From assembly GCF_003201975.1 (NCBI RefSeq), contig NZ_QJJQ01000026.1, forward strand, positions 1 through 41,247: a stretch of 41,247 bases of DNA, written 5' to 3'. Source of the DNA: Pseudogracilibacillus auburnensis (GTDB lineage: Bacteria; Bacillota; Bacilli; Bacillales; Amphibacillaceae). Each line of letters opens with the position of its first letter. The stretch's first letter is position 1. Both the position numbers and the translations under genes were made by a program. Below the pieces are notes generated by a model. That model made no database searches. It was not told the DNA's origin and was given only the letters and a program-made list of their open reading frames with translations. Below, in pieces: positions 27,059 through 36,700 of the stretch.

Positions 27059-28015
27059 ATGGAGGATACGAATAAAGTGCCGGTTGCTAATAAATATCGA
27101 AAGCGGTTTTACTATTTATTTACCTTTGTTGTTGGCCTAATTTTAGCGTTAAGAAAAATACCATGGGCAACCGATGATCAGAATTATTTAAACTATGTTA
27201 CGTATAGTCATTTGTTATTTTCCAATACCGTTGATAAAGCACTTCATAATCCCTTATTTATTTTAGTCAACGAGCCGATATGGTTACTTTTGAATAATTG
27301 TTTTAATCTTATTTTCGAACCAGAAACGGTCATAAGAATATTTATATTCTTTTCCGCCGTTAGTGTCCTTTATGCTTTGGGTAAAATAACGAACTATTCT
27401 TTCTTGACGATATTTTTCTTTTTGTTCTTAGTACAAATCATTAAGAATCATATATTACATTTACGCCAGGGACTCGCTGTTGGAATTTTTTTATTAGGAT
27501 TTACGAGAGAAGGTAAAAAGGGGATTTTGTTACGTTTCATCACCCCTTTTATTCATACCAGCTTTTGGTTTGTATTATTTATCGAAGTTTTTGAAAAATG
27601 GACGAAAAATTTTTTTACCCTTTCTGCAAGATTAGTCATCTTTATCGTTTCAGCTTTTAGTTTTGTTTTTACTATTCCGTTTCTGATGGAATTATCGGGT
27701 GATAGAAGGATCAAGCTGTATGCAGGTTATGAAGCTGGAAGTTATTATGGTTTTCTATTGTGGTTGTTGATGGGATTGTTATTTTTTTTGTTAGTGAAAA
27801 AAAACGAGACGGGAATTATAGGCAGATATGCCATCATTTTATACGTCCTTACTTACTTTTTTATTGATTTTGGTGCAAGACTTTTTGAAAATTATATTCC
27901 AATCATTGTCGCTGCTATCTTGATGTCAAATAAAGAATCAAAAGTTATTTTGGTATTCGTTTTAATAATATACGGGGGGATTACTTGGTATTCATGGGAT
28001 GGATTCTCCTTTTAA
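27059..28015 (+). CDS. EpsG-family polysaccharide polymerase (Wzy-like)
   Basis: 318 residues with about nine or ten hydrophobic segments. The N-terminal WATDDQNYLNYV, the central LRQGLAVGIFLLGF and the FIHTSFW motif are typical of the EpsG family, which polymerises lipid-linked repeat units on the outer face of the membrane. Sequence conservation in this class is low, so the call rests on topology, these short motifs and the cluster context (flippase upstream, glycosyltransferases downstream). ATG start with AAGG upstream. Confidence 0.78.
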   Translation: MEDTNKVPVANKYRKRFYYLFTFVVGLILALRKIPWATDDQNYLNYVTYSHLLFSNTVDKALHNPLFILVNEPIWLLLNNCFNLIFEPETVIRIFIFFSAVSVLYALGKITNYSFLTIFFFLFLVQIIKNHILHLRQGLAVGIFLLGFTREGKKGILLRFITPFIHTSFWFVLFIEVFEKWTKNFFTLSARLVIFIVSAFSFVFTIPFLMELSGDRRIKLYAGYEAGSYYGFLLWLLMGLLFFLLVKKNETGIIGRYAIILYVLTYFFIDFGARLFENYIPIIVAAILMSNKESKVILVFVLIIYGGITWYSWDGFSF

Positions 28016-28066
28016 TATTTGCTTAATTTACCTTGCACACGTGTGATTACAAAGGTGGTGGATTAC

Positions 28067-29146
28067 ATGAAAGTGAAAATTCTTTTTATCATTCCTTCGC
28101 TTAAGGGCGGGGGGAGTGAACGTGTGATATCGACTCTATTAAAACATTTTAATAGAGACCATTTCGTTCTTCACTTGGGTCTTAATTCCAGTCAAGGTAC
28201 TTATGTATCGGAACTTCCACCCGATATTGTTATTCATCATTTTGATGTCTTGAGAGTTCGAAGTGTATGGCTACCTATCATAAAATTAGTATGGAAAATT
28301 AAGCCGCATGTAATTTTATCGACACTTGGACATTTAAATATATTATTGCTTTCAATCAAATGGCTCATGCCGAAAAGAACGAAAATAATCGTTCGCGAAT
28401 CAAATACCGTGTCAGAAGAAATTAAACATAGAGGTTCCCCTAAAATGTGGCAATTTTTATATCGATTCCTTTATAAAAAAGCAAATAAAATTATTTGTCA
28501 ATCGAATGTGATGAAGCAGGATCTTATAGATAACTTCCATATACCAAGCGACAAGACGGCACAAATTTATAATCCAGTCGATGTGGAGTTAATAGAAAAA
28601 AGAAGTAAGGAAAGTCAATCTCCATTTGTGACAGCAGAAAATGGTGTAAATATCGTTGCGATAGGAAGGTTGGCAGAACAAAAAGGACTTTTCTCGTTAA
28701 TTAAATCCTTTTCGTTATTCGTAAAAAGAAAACCAGATGCGAAACTTTGGATATTAGGAGAAGGTGAATTAGAAATGGAATTAAAAAGCTTAGTATCAAA
28801 TCTACAACTCTCTCCTTCTATTCACTTTGTCGGCTTTCAACAAAATCCATATGTATGGTTAAAACATGCTGACTTGTTTGTTTTATCTTCGAAATATGAG
28901 GGATTACCAAACGTGTTGTTAGAAGCAATTGCTTGTGAATGCCCCGTTTTAGTCAGTGAACATCCAGGTGGAACTAAGGAAATAATGATGATGACACATC
29001 AAGATCATCGATATGTACAGAAAGTGAAGTTTGATAGGATCTTTTTTGAAAGGGATATGGCGGTTGGAAAAGAGCTCATAATTGAAAACTTTGCTGTTGA
29101 AAAAATAGTGGCACAATATGAATCTATTATAGATAGTTTTAGCTAA
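28067..29146 (+). CDS. Glycosyltransferase family 4 protein (first of three)
   Basis: 359 residues, GT-B fold. The acceptor domain begins ILFIIPSLKGGGSERVISTLLKHF; the donor domain has VAIGRLAEQKGLFSLIKSF, LWILGEGE and the E-x7-E motif in SKYEGLPNVLLEAIACECPVLVSE. It transfers a sugar from a nucleotide donor to the growing lipid-linked unit on the cytosolic side. Start: ATG at 28067 with AAAGGTGGTGG just upstream. The previous gene ends 51 bp before. Sugar specificity is unknown. Confidence 0.9.
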   Translation: MKVKILFIIPSLKGGGSERVISTLLKHFNRDHFVLHLGLNSSQGTYVSELPPDIVIHHFDVLRVRSVWLPIIKLVWKIKPHVILSTLGHLNILLLSIKWLMPKRTKIIVRESNTVSEEIKHRGSPKMWQFLYRFLYKKANKIICQSNVMKQDLIDNFHIPSDKTAQIYNPVDVELIEKRSKESQSPFVTAENGVNIVAIGRLAEQKGLFSLIKSFSLFVKRKPDAKLWILGEGELEMELKSLVSNLQLSPSIHFVGFQQNPYVWLKHADLFVLSSKYEGLPNVLLEAIACECPVLVSEHPGGTKEIMMMTHQDHRYVQKVKFDRIFFERDMAVGKELIIENFAVEKIVAQYESIIDSFS

Positions 29147-29188
29147 TTGGATGAACCAAGGGAAATTCAGCGGGGAGTGATTTAAGGG

Positions 29189-30307
29189 TTGAATAGAATC
29201 AAAGTATTATATGTCATTACTGGATTAACAACCGGTGGTGCAGAAATGATGTTATATAAAAACGTTACATTAATCGATCGCCGAAAATATGAGCCAATCG
29301 TTGTTTCACTTACACCAAAAGGAGTGATTTCAACCTGGATTGAAGAGGAAGGTATTCCTGTCTATTCCTTACATATAGAAAAAGGAATAAGAAGTATCAT
29401 TATGGGAGTGTGTCGATATTACAAAATAATAAAAGAATTTAACCCACATATTATTCATGCCCATCTGTTTCACGCTGATTTTCTCTCTAGAATTGTTGGA
29501 AAGGTTGCCAGGGTACCGGTAATGATTGGAACGATTCATAGCGAGGATATCGGAGGTAGGAACAGGGAATTATTGTTATTATTAACTGATCGATTAACAG
29601 ATTACATAACGGTTGTATGCCAAACGATTGCAACAAAATTAATTAGCTCCCGTGTGATTAATAGAAAAAAAACCGAAGTTATTTTTAATGGAATAAATGT
29701 AGATGAATTTCAGGTGACTAATCGGAAAGTTATCAATGGTTTTACAGACGAAATTCAAATTTTATCTGTAGGTAGATTGCATAAAGAAAAGAACTTTTCA
29801 CTTTTAATTGAGGTGGTTGAGGACTTAATTAGCACATATCCTACACTGAAATGTTTGATTGCAGGGGATGGTGAGGAAGAAGAGACTCTTAATCGGTTAG
29901 TAAAAGAGCGAGGACTACAGGACCATGTATTTCTATTAGGCAGGCGTTTTGATATCCCCCAATTATTAGCCAATTCTGATTTATTTGTGTTGCCATCCAA
30001 TTGTGAGGGAATGTCTGTTGCAGTATTAGAAGCAATGGCATCCTCAAAACTAGTAATTGCGACAGATGTTGGTGGAACAGCAGAAATAATACGAGAGGAG
30101 ACGGGGATAATAATTCCCCCTTACGATAAGCAGCAATTATATTCGGCGATAAAAAAGGTAATCGAAATGAGGGAAAAGAAAAGAAAAGAAATGGGCAAAA
30201 AGGCACGTGAGAGAGTAGAAAAAGAATTTGATATTAACGAGACGGTAAAAAAAACCGAAAGATTATATGACCGATTACTAACTGAAAAAGCTCCTTTAAA
30301 AGGTTAA
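29189..30307 (+). CDS. Glycosyltransferase family 4 protein (second of three)
   Basis: 372 residues. The N-terminal VLYVITGLTTGGAEMMLYKN and HAHLFHADFLSRIVG, then SVGRLHKEKNFSLLIEVVED, CLIAGDGEEEETLNRLV and EGMSVAVLEAMASSKLVIAT with the donor-binding acid pair, are classic GT4 features. The TTG start at 29189 has GGGGAG 14 bases and AAGGG directly upstream, a weaker signal than its neighbours. The C-terminus is very Lys/Glu-rich. It probably adds a second sugar to the same repeat unit. Confidence 0.9.
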   Translation: MNRIKVLYVITGLTTGGAEMMLYKNVTLIDRRKYEPIVVSLTPKGVISTWIEEEGIPVYSLHIEKGIRSIIMGVCRYYKIIKEFNPHIIHAHLFHADFLSRIVGKVARVPVMIGTIHSEDIGGRNRELLLLLTDRLTDYITVVCQTIATKLISSRVINRKKTEVIFNGINVDEFQVTNRKVINGFTDEIQILSVGRLHKEKNFSLLIEVVEDLISTYPTLKCLIAGDGEEEETLNRLVKERGLQDHVFLLGRRFDIPQLLANSDLFVLPSNCEGMSVAVLEAMASSKLVIATDVGGTAEIIREETGIIIPPYDKQQLYSAIKKVIEMREKKRKEMGKKARERVEKEFDINETVKKTERLYDRLLTEKAPLKG

Positions 30308-30358
30308 GGATCCTAAATAGTAGGTTAGATAGGAAAATACGTGATTTGGAGAGGTTAT

Positions 30359-31555
30359 ATGAGAGAGAAAGTTTTGCATATAACGACAGTTGATGTCACT
30401 CTTGAAGAAGTGATTATTGATAAAATGAAGGAATTAAAAAAGTACGGCTATGATATTGAACTGATGTCAGATATTAAATATGTGGAAGCAGGGGGATCAG
30501 TACACATAAATCTTATTAAACAGGCAGGGTTTACCCATCACTTGATTCCAATTAATGAAGCGATAAGCCCATGGAAAGATATAAAAAGTATGTTGAAGAT
30601 AAAAAGGTTTTTGGAAAATCATCCTTACGATATTGTTCATACACATACAGCAAAAGCAGGAGTCATTGGGCGAATAGCCGCACGATTGGCGAAGCAACCG
30701 GTCATCGTTCACACAAGTCATGGTTTGCCTTTCTATGAAGGTCAATCGAAGGTAAAAAACCTCTTTTATAAATTGGCCGAGAAATTTTCCAGCTATTTTA
30801 GTGACGGTTATTTTTCCCAAAATAAAGAAGATTTAAAAAAGATAGAAAGCTTTGTTCCTAAAAGGGTGATCACGGGATATGAAGGTAATGGCATTGATCT
30901 ATCTAAATTAGATGCATTTGGGCGAATCACAAAAGAACAGGTTGAAAACAATAAGCAAGAATTGGGGATAGATCAAGAAGATTTTATCTTTTTAATGGGT
31001 GCACGGTTTGAACCAGTAAAAAATCATTACATGCTATTAAAGAGTTTAACTCAGATAGCAAACAATCATGTAAAAGTGTTATTGGCTGGTCAAGGTTCCT
31101 TGGAAAAAGAGATAAAGCAATTTGCTGAAAGGGAAAGACTAACAGATAAAGTTGTCTTTTTAGGATATAGAAAAGATTTATTACGCTTTATGCAAATTGC
31201 TGATGCCATCATTTTAACGTCTGAAAAAGAGGGTGTTCCAAGGATTTTAATGGAAGCAATGGCGTGTAAAAAGCCTGTTTTAGCAACAGATGTGTTAGGA
31301 ACAAATGAGTTGGTTGTCCATCATAAAACAGGGGAATTAGTTGAGCTCAATGATCATTACAAACTAGCTGAAATAATGGATAAATGGTCATCTAAAACAT
31401 ATACAGAAACCCTAAAACAATACGGTCATCATGGAAGAAAACGAATTGAAGAACATTTTACTGAACAAGTTGTCGCTAAACGTATTCATCATTTTTATCA
31501 ACAAATTATGGCTGAAAAATTTGCAAAGAAGCATATGAATAAAAAGGTGCTTTAA
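30359..31555 (+). CDS. Glycosyltransferase family 4 protein (third of three)
   Basis: 398 residues. It has the HTHTAKAGVIGRIAARLA and HTSHGLPFYEGQS motifs of the CapM-like GT4 group, then FLMGARFEPVKNHYMLLKSL, VLLAGQGSLEKEI and KEGVPRILMEAMACKKPVLATD. Members of this group often add N-acetylfucosamine-like or galacturonate-like sugars in capsule clusters, but specificity cannot be read here. Start: ATG at 30359, after TTGGAGAGG; an in-frame GTG at 30341 lies before that site. The stop precedes a short unexplained stretch and the epimerase gene. Confidence 0.88.
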   Translation: MREKVLHITTVDVTLEEVIIDKMKELKKYGYDIELMSDIKYVEAGGSVHINLIKQAGFTHHLIPINEAISPWKDIKSMLKIKRFLENHPYDIVHTHTAKAGVIGRIAARLAKQPVIVHTSHGLPFYEGQSKVKNLFYKLAEKFSSYFSDGYFSQNKEDLKKIESFVPKRVITGYEGNGIDLSKLDAFGRITKEQVENNKQELGIDQEDFIFLMGARFEPVKNHYMLLKSLTQIANNHVKVLLAGQGSLEKEIKQFAERERLTDKVVFLGYRKDLLRFMQIADAIILTSEKEGVPRILMEAMACKKPVLATDVLGTNELVVHHKTGELVELNDHYKLAEIMDKWSSKTYTETLKQYGHHGRKRIEEHFTEQVVAKRIHHFYQQIMAEKFAKKHMNKKVL

Positions 31556-31592
31556 TTCAATCTATGGGGTTTATCAGTAATAGTTTATTAGT

Positions 31593-31778
31593 GTGTGTTT
31601 TATGAGAGTTAAGAAAGGATTTATTCTTTTCTTAACTGCCAACGCAGAAATTCGATACATCATTTTTGGTGAGCTTTTTGCACATCCTTTATCTGGGTGG
31701 CAGAAAGAATTTTCTGATAATAAGATAAATAAAATTGGAAGATGGACAAAGAAATTGTTTGAAGATCAGTTGGAATAA
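31593..31778 (+). CDS. Doubtful 61-codon reading frame
   Basis: The frame begins GTG TGT TTT ATG and encodes a short hydrophobic start (GFILFLTANAEIRYIIFGELF) and a polar end (NKIGRWTKKLFEDQLE). No ribosome binding site precedes either start, and I recognise no family. It fills the 235-bp gap before the epimerase and stops 14 bp before it. It may be a real small gene, the tail of a decayed gene or chance. Confidence 0.25.
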   Translation: MCFMRVKKGFILFLTANAEIRYIIFGELFAHPLSGWQKEFSDNKINKIGRWTKKLFEDQLE

Positions 31779-31792
31779 AGAGGAGATCTTAT

Positions 31793-32809
31793 ATGCTGGA
31801 TAAAAGCAAAGAAATTTTAATAACTGGGGCTGCGGGATTTATTGGGTTTTTTTTGTCCCAAAAACTATTAATGCAAGGTTATAAAGTGATCGGGGTAGAT
31901 AATTTAAATGATTATTATGACGTATATTTAAAACATACTCGTTTAGAACAATTAAAGGAGTATGAGACATTCACTTTTATTAAAGAAGATATTGCAAACA
32001 AAGCGCAACTATTTGATATTTTTGCCAAGTTTAAACCGAGGATCGTTGTAAATTTAGCAGCACAAGCTGGAGTACGCTATTCGATTATCAACCCAGATGT
32101 TTATGTTCAAACTAATATTATTGGCTTTTACAATATTTTAGAGGCATGCAGAAATTACGCTGTTGATCATTTAGTATATGCATCTTCTAGTTCTGTTTAT
32201 GGGAACAATAAAAAGATTCCCTTTGTAGAGACTGATTTTGTTGATGATCCAGTCTCTTTATATGCAGCAACAAAGAAGGCAAATGAGCTGATGGCCCATA
32301 CGTATAGCCATCTTTATCATATTCCAGCTACAGGACTGCGATTTTTTACCGTTTATGGACCGCTTGGACGCCCGGATATGGCATATTTTAGTTTTGTTGA
32401 TCAATACTTTAAAGGGGAGCCTATTAAAATTTTTAATAACGGAGATATGAATAATGATCTCTATCGAGACTTTACTTATATTGATGATATTATAATGGGT
32501 ATTGAGCGACTGTTAAATAACCCGCCTTCTGATGCGACAACATCCCATAAAATATTTAATATCGGTAATAATAGTCCAGAGAAATTAATGACGTTTATTG
32601 AAACGTTGGAAAATGCATTAAGTAAGGCCGCTGGAAGAGTGATAGAATTTAATAAAGTGTATGAACCTATTAAACCTGGGGATGTACCAGTAACGTATGC
32701 CTCGACAGATTTATTACAAAAGACGATCGGTTTTAAGCCGGGCACATCTATTAAAGTCGGGCTACAAAAATTCGTTGATTGGTATGTAGATTATTATGGT
32801 GTGAAGTGA
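31793..32809 (+). CDS. UDP-glucuronate 4-epimerase
   Basis: 338 residues of the extended SDR family. [14 protein letters not shown] is the NAD site; [21 protein letters not shown] and [33 protein letters not shown] are typical of the CapI/GAE group that converts UDP-glucuronate to UDP-galacturonate. The catalytic residues are in SSSSVYG and [28 protein letters not shown] and DFTYIDDI complete the pattern. ATG start with AGAGGAG 7 bases upstream. Its presence implies a uronic acid in the polymer. A UDP-glucose dehydrogenase to supply UDP-glucuronate is not in the window. It is the last gene of the cluster; a terminator follows. Confidence 0.9.
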   Translation: [338 protein letters not shown]

Positions 32810-32878
32810 GTGAGGGATGGGGTATAAAATTGGGGTTTTCATAGATGGTTAAGAGATAAATATTTAACGATAACATGT

Positions 32879-32910
32879 AAAAAGGGAACCATATGTTGGA
32901 TCCCTTTTTG
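32879..32910 (+). terminator. Terminator of the exopolysaccharide operon
   Basis: AAAAAGGGA (32879-32887) pairs with TCCCTTTTT (32901-32909) around a 13-base loop. The A and T arms allow termination from either side. It lies 70 bp after the epimerase stop. Confidence 0.8.
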
Positions 32911-32989
32911 CGTGATTTTAATTTAAGTGTGAACATGTTGATCGGATTTTATGTAGATTAAAAAGGATCCTCGCTATATAGTGTTTAAT

Positions 32990-33250
32990 ACAACTTATTG
33001 CGTAGACTCCAAAGCGTAACCAATTATTTGAGTAACAGGTGGAGAATGCTGAGCGAGCAATTGAACTTATTCCTTTATGGAGCCACACTACCTCAGGCGA
33101 ACAATGTTTATTGCGATGAGTAAATCGCAGGAGTAGGATGTTCTAGTACAGACGTTACCACAAATCTTTACGGTGGGACGAGTACTCGCAGTCCCAGGAC
33201 GGGGCGTTTTTAGCCAATGGAACTTCTCAGGTCTTCCTTAATCGACCTTT
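32990..33250. repeat. Degenerate intergenic repeat-like stretch
   Basis: This gene-free, relatively GC-rich stretch contains GTAGACTCC at its start and a TGGGAC...GTCCCA inverted repeat (33174-33179 with 33191-33196) around GAGTACTC, resembling the repeat near 560-790 in composition and in the GGGAC/GTCCC core. It may be a worn copy of a related Bacillaceae repeat. From 33251 to 33713 no gene is seen; isolated TTTACG-N5-TTAACA (33489-33505) and TTAACT (33590-33595) motifs may be extra regulator contacts. Confidence 0.3.
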
Positions 33251-33713
33251 TTGACACGCACTTTTATGGTTGTTTATGGTGTGAAAAGCGAATCAAGGGG
33301 AACGATCTAAATTGGCGAATGTCGGTAACATGGTGGGAAAAATAGTTGAATAAATGAAATTGTTTTTGTAGCGGAAAATAAAAACAGCAGAGGATTATAT
33401 CGAAACATAAAGGTTTTCCTCGCTTTGTCTGTAATAAAATGTGACGATGAAATATCGCTTGCAAAGGAATTCATTTATTGAACGTCTCTTTACGTAATTT
33501 TAACATAGGTTGTACTAATCAATGAACAATCCAAGCAGATTTCCTATAGATAAAAAATTCAAATAAATTTAATGAATTTTGTATAAAACTTAACTGCATA
33601 CAGGTTTAGATGGTTTATTTGTCGATAATATTATCCTGAAATGGATCTGAATAAAGTCTTCAATATCTGACTACTGAGTGGATTCCTACTATATTGTTTT
33701 TTATTTTGATTGC

Positions 33714-33745
33714 TTAACGCACCCTTAACCTAGCACTGTTAGGAT
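33714..33745 (+). promoter_or_regulatory. Direct-repeat promoter of the surface-protein gene
   Basis: TTAACG (33714-33719), N5, TTAACC (33725-33730), nine bases, then TAGGAT (33740-33745) as a -10-like hexamer. The predicted start of transcription is about 46 nt before the start codon. Confidence 0.6.
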
Positions 33746-33797
33746 TGAACCAATGTAGGAATTTGATAATTCCTACAAATAAATAAGGAGGGTGAAA

Positions 33798-36700
33798 ATG
33801 AGTAGTAGGGGTAATAGTTTGAAAGGCATAAGAAAGCACTTAAAAATAAGAAGAAGTTTTCTTATCGTATTTTGTTTTCTATTGCTGCTTAGTCCTTTTG
33901 GGACAACATTCAATTATTCAGCCAGGTATGTTCAAGCAGAGGAAGAGAGGATCATTACTGAACAGGTCGGAAAAGATGTGGAAGGTGTATCTTCAGGTAA
34001 GGAATCCGGGGAAGGGGATTTTTTAAAAAAAACAGAGGTTGGAGAAGAAGCTGAATTTGATATGGAGGTAAGTGTTCCGACTAAGGATGAGGGAGAGGAA
34101 AAAGAAGAACCAGAAAATGAAACGGAATCATCTAGCGATGGCATAGCCGCCCCAGAGATCGTAGACGCTGAGGAGAAAGATGTTGAAATAGAAGCGAGAA
34201 ATATGCTGCAATTAAATGGGGATATTCAACCCCTTGCGGATCAATCTGATTTCGAAACAATAGATAACAGTGATGGAACAGTGAAGATTACAGCGTATAG
34301 CGGGACAGACACAGATATTACGATTCCAAGTGAGATTGATGGGAAAAGAGTAACGGTAATTGGGCAAAGTGCCTTTAGAGATAAAGGTTTAACAAGTGTC
34401 ATTTTACCAAATACGGTTATGAATATTGAAAGCAATGCCTTCCGGGACAATAAATTAACCGTACTTACCATCCCGCAAACCGTTCAAAAGATGAACCAGT
34501 ATGCGTTTGCCTATAATGAGCTCGAAAATGTGACACTTGGTAGCGGGTTAACAGAGATAAGCTATGGCGTTCTTAGGGGTAATAATTTAAGACAGATTAC
34601 GCTTCCAAATCATATCACTAAAATCGATAACCAAGCCTTTTTAAGTAATAATTTAGAGACAATTGTCATACCAGAAACGGTAAAGGAAATCGGTAGTTAT
34701 GCACTTGCATTTAATAAATTAACGAATGTATCGATTCCAGCAAGTGTCGAAAAAATTGGTGATGATGCGTTCAGAGTGAATGAACTAAGCGAAGTTACCG
34801 TCAAAAGTCCTGCTACGATATTTGAAGGTAATCAAATATTTCTTGATAATCAAAGCAATCCAGCAAACTTAATCATAAATGGGCATGATCCATCCACAGC
34901 AAAAGAGTATGCGTCTGCCCATGGATATTCATTTCAAGCAATTTTACCAAAGTATGAAACTACTAAAAATAATGATGGGACATTAACCATTACCGGCTAC
35001 AACGGAATAGACACTGATATCGAAATTCCGAGTGAAATTAATGGGAAAACAGTAACAATTATTGGAGAACATGCTTTTAGTGACAAAGGGTTAACTAGTG
35101 TCATTTTCCCAGATACAATTACAACAATTGGAGATTTTGCTTTCCAGAGTAACCGATTAACAGCAATTGATTTGCCAGATCATCTCCTCACTATTGGTGC
35201 ATATTCATTTGCCAGTAATGTTTTGGAGAAAATGGTTATTCCAAATTCAGTTACACGTATAAATGTTGGTGCTTTCGATAGCAATAAGTTAGATAGAGTG
35301 GAATTTGGTACTGGATTAATTTATATCGGTGATGATGCATTTAGAAAGAATAAATTATCATCCGCAAAAATGCCAGATCAACTTACAACAATCGGGATGA
35401 AAGCATTTGCTGAAAATCAATTAACATCCATTACTTTTTCAGATAAACTCGAATATATTGGGACTTCGGCATTTGATTCAAACAAATTAGAAGAAGTAAT
35501 CATTCCAGAAAGTGTTGAAACTATTTTGGATGGATCTTTTAATAATAATAATTTAAAAGAAGTGTATATTTACGGCAAAGACACTGCGATCGTAAGTGGA
35601 ATGGCATTTGAAGATAATCCAGATAATCTAATTATTTATGGACACGCTGGTTCTAAAGCCGAAGAGCATGCCGAAAAGTATGATCATACTTTTATTGCTT
35701 TTTCAACTGTACATTCTGTTAACGAAATGGAGGATATTGAAGTAGATGTTGGAACAACCGCAACAGCTATTCCATTACCAACAAGGGTTGATATAGAACT
35801 AGCAGATGGTCGTACATTACAAATCCCAGTAATTTGGGAGGATCCCCTGCCATTTGATGGTGAGGTGTCTGGTGATTATTTAATTACGGGACAGCTTGAT
35901 CTACCGGCATACATTTCCAACCCTGCGAACTTGAACATAGAAGTTACGGTGAGGGTACAAGAAAAAATATATGAGATTATTGACATACAAACATTGATAG
36001 ATATTGAGGTAGCGTATGGGACAGAGCTTTCTGATATTCATCTACCAAAGATGGTAACAGCTACTTCAGAAGGTAATAAAGTATTGTTCTTGGATGTCGA
36101 ATGGGATATGTCATCTTATAATGGCCATGAGCCTGGAACATATACACTATCAGGCACTTTGGAATTAAAGGATAGCGTAACAAACCCTAATAATCTTGTC
36201 GCAAAAATTAAGATCATTGTAGAGGAACAACCTAATGAAGATAAAGATCCTGACACGGATAAAATAATTACTGGATCATATTATGCATGGACACCGTTAA
36301 AAACAGGGCATTATAAGCAAGGTATGTTGCCTTTGCCAGATTCAGTTAAAGTGACCTTAAATGATGGGGGTAAGGTAGAACTTGAAGTAGATTGGCATGT
36401 AGACAGTGAACCTATCTATGACCGAGATGTTGCTGGAGATTATCTATTTAGTGGGGAATTTAAACTGATCGACGGAATTGCTAATCCATATGAACATCAA
36501 CCAAAATATATGTTCCGATTATCAGATGCTGTAGCGATCGTTAAACATGTCGATGAAGCAGGGAAAGAATTAGCACCTGAAGAAATTTTAACAGGTAAAA
36601 TGCATGATGAGTATATCACAAAGCCAAAAGAAATTGATGGCTATATCTTAACGGAAACGCCAACAAATGCATTAGGGGAATTTCAATATTTTAGTATAAC

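Noticed and set aside
33251-33300. Second copy of the epimerase 3' end (TATGGTGTGAA also near 32796)
   Set aside because: The shared stretch is only about a dozen bases and can be chance in AT-rich DNA.
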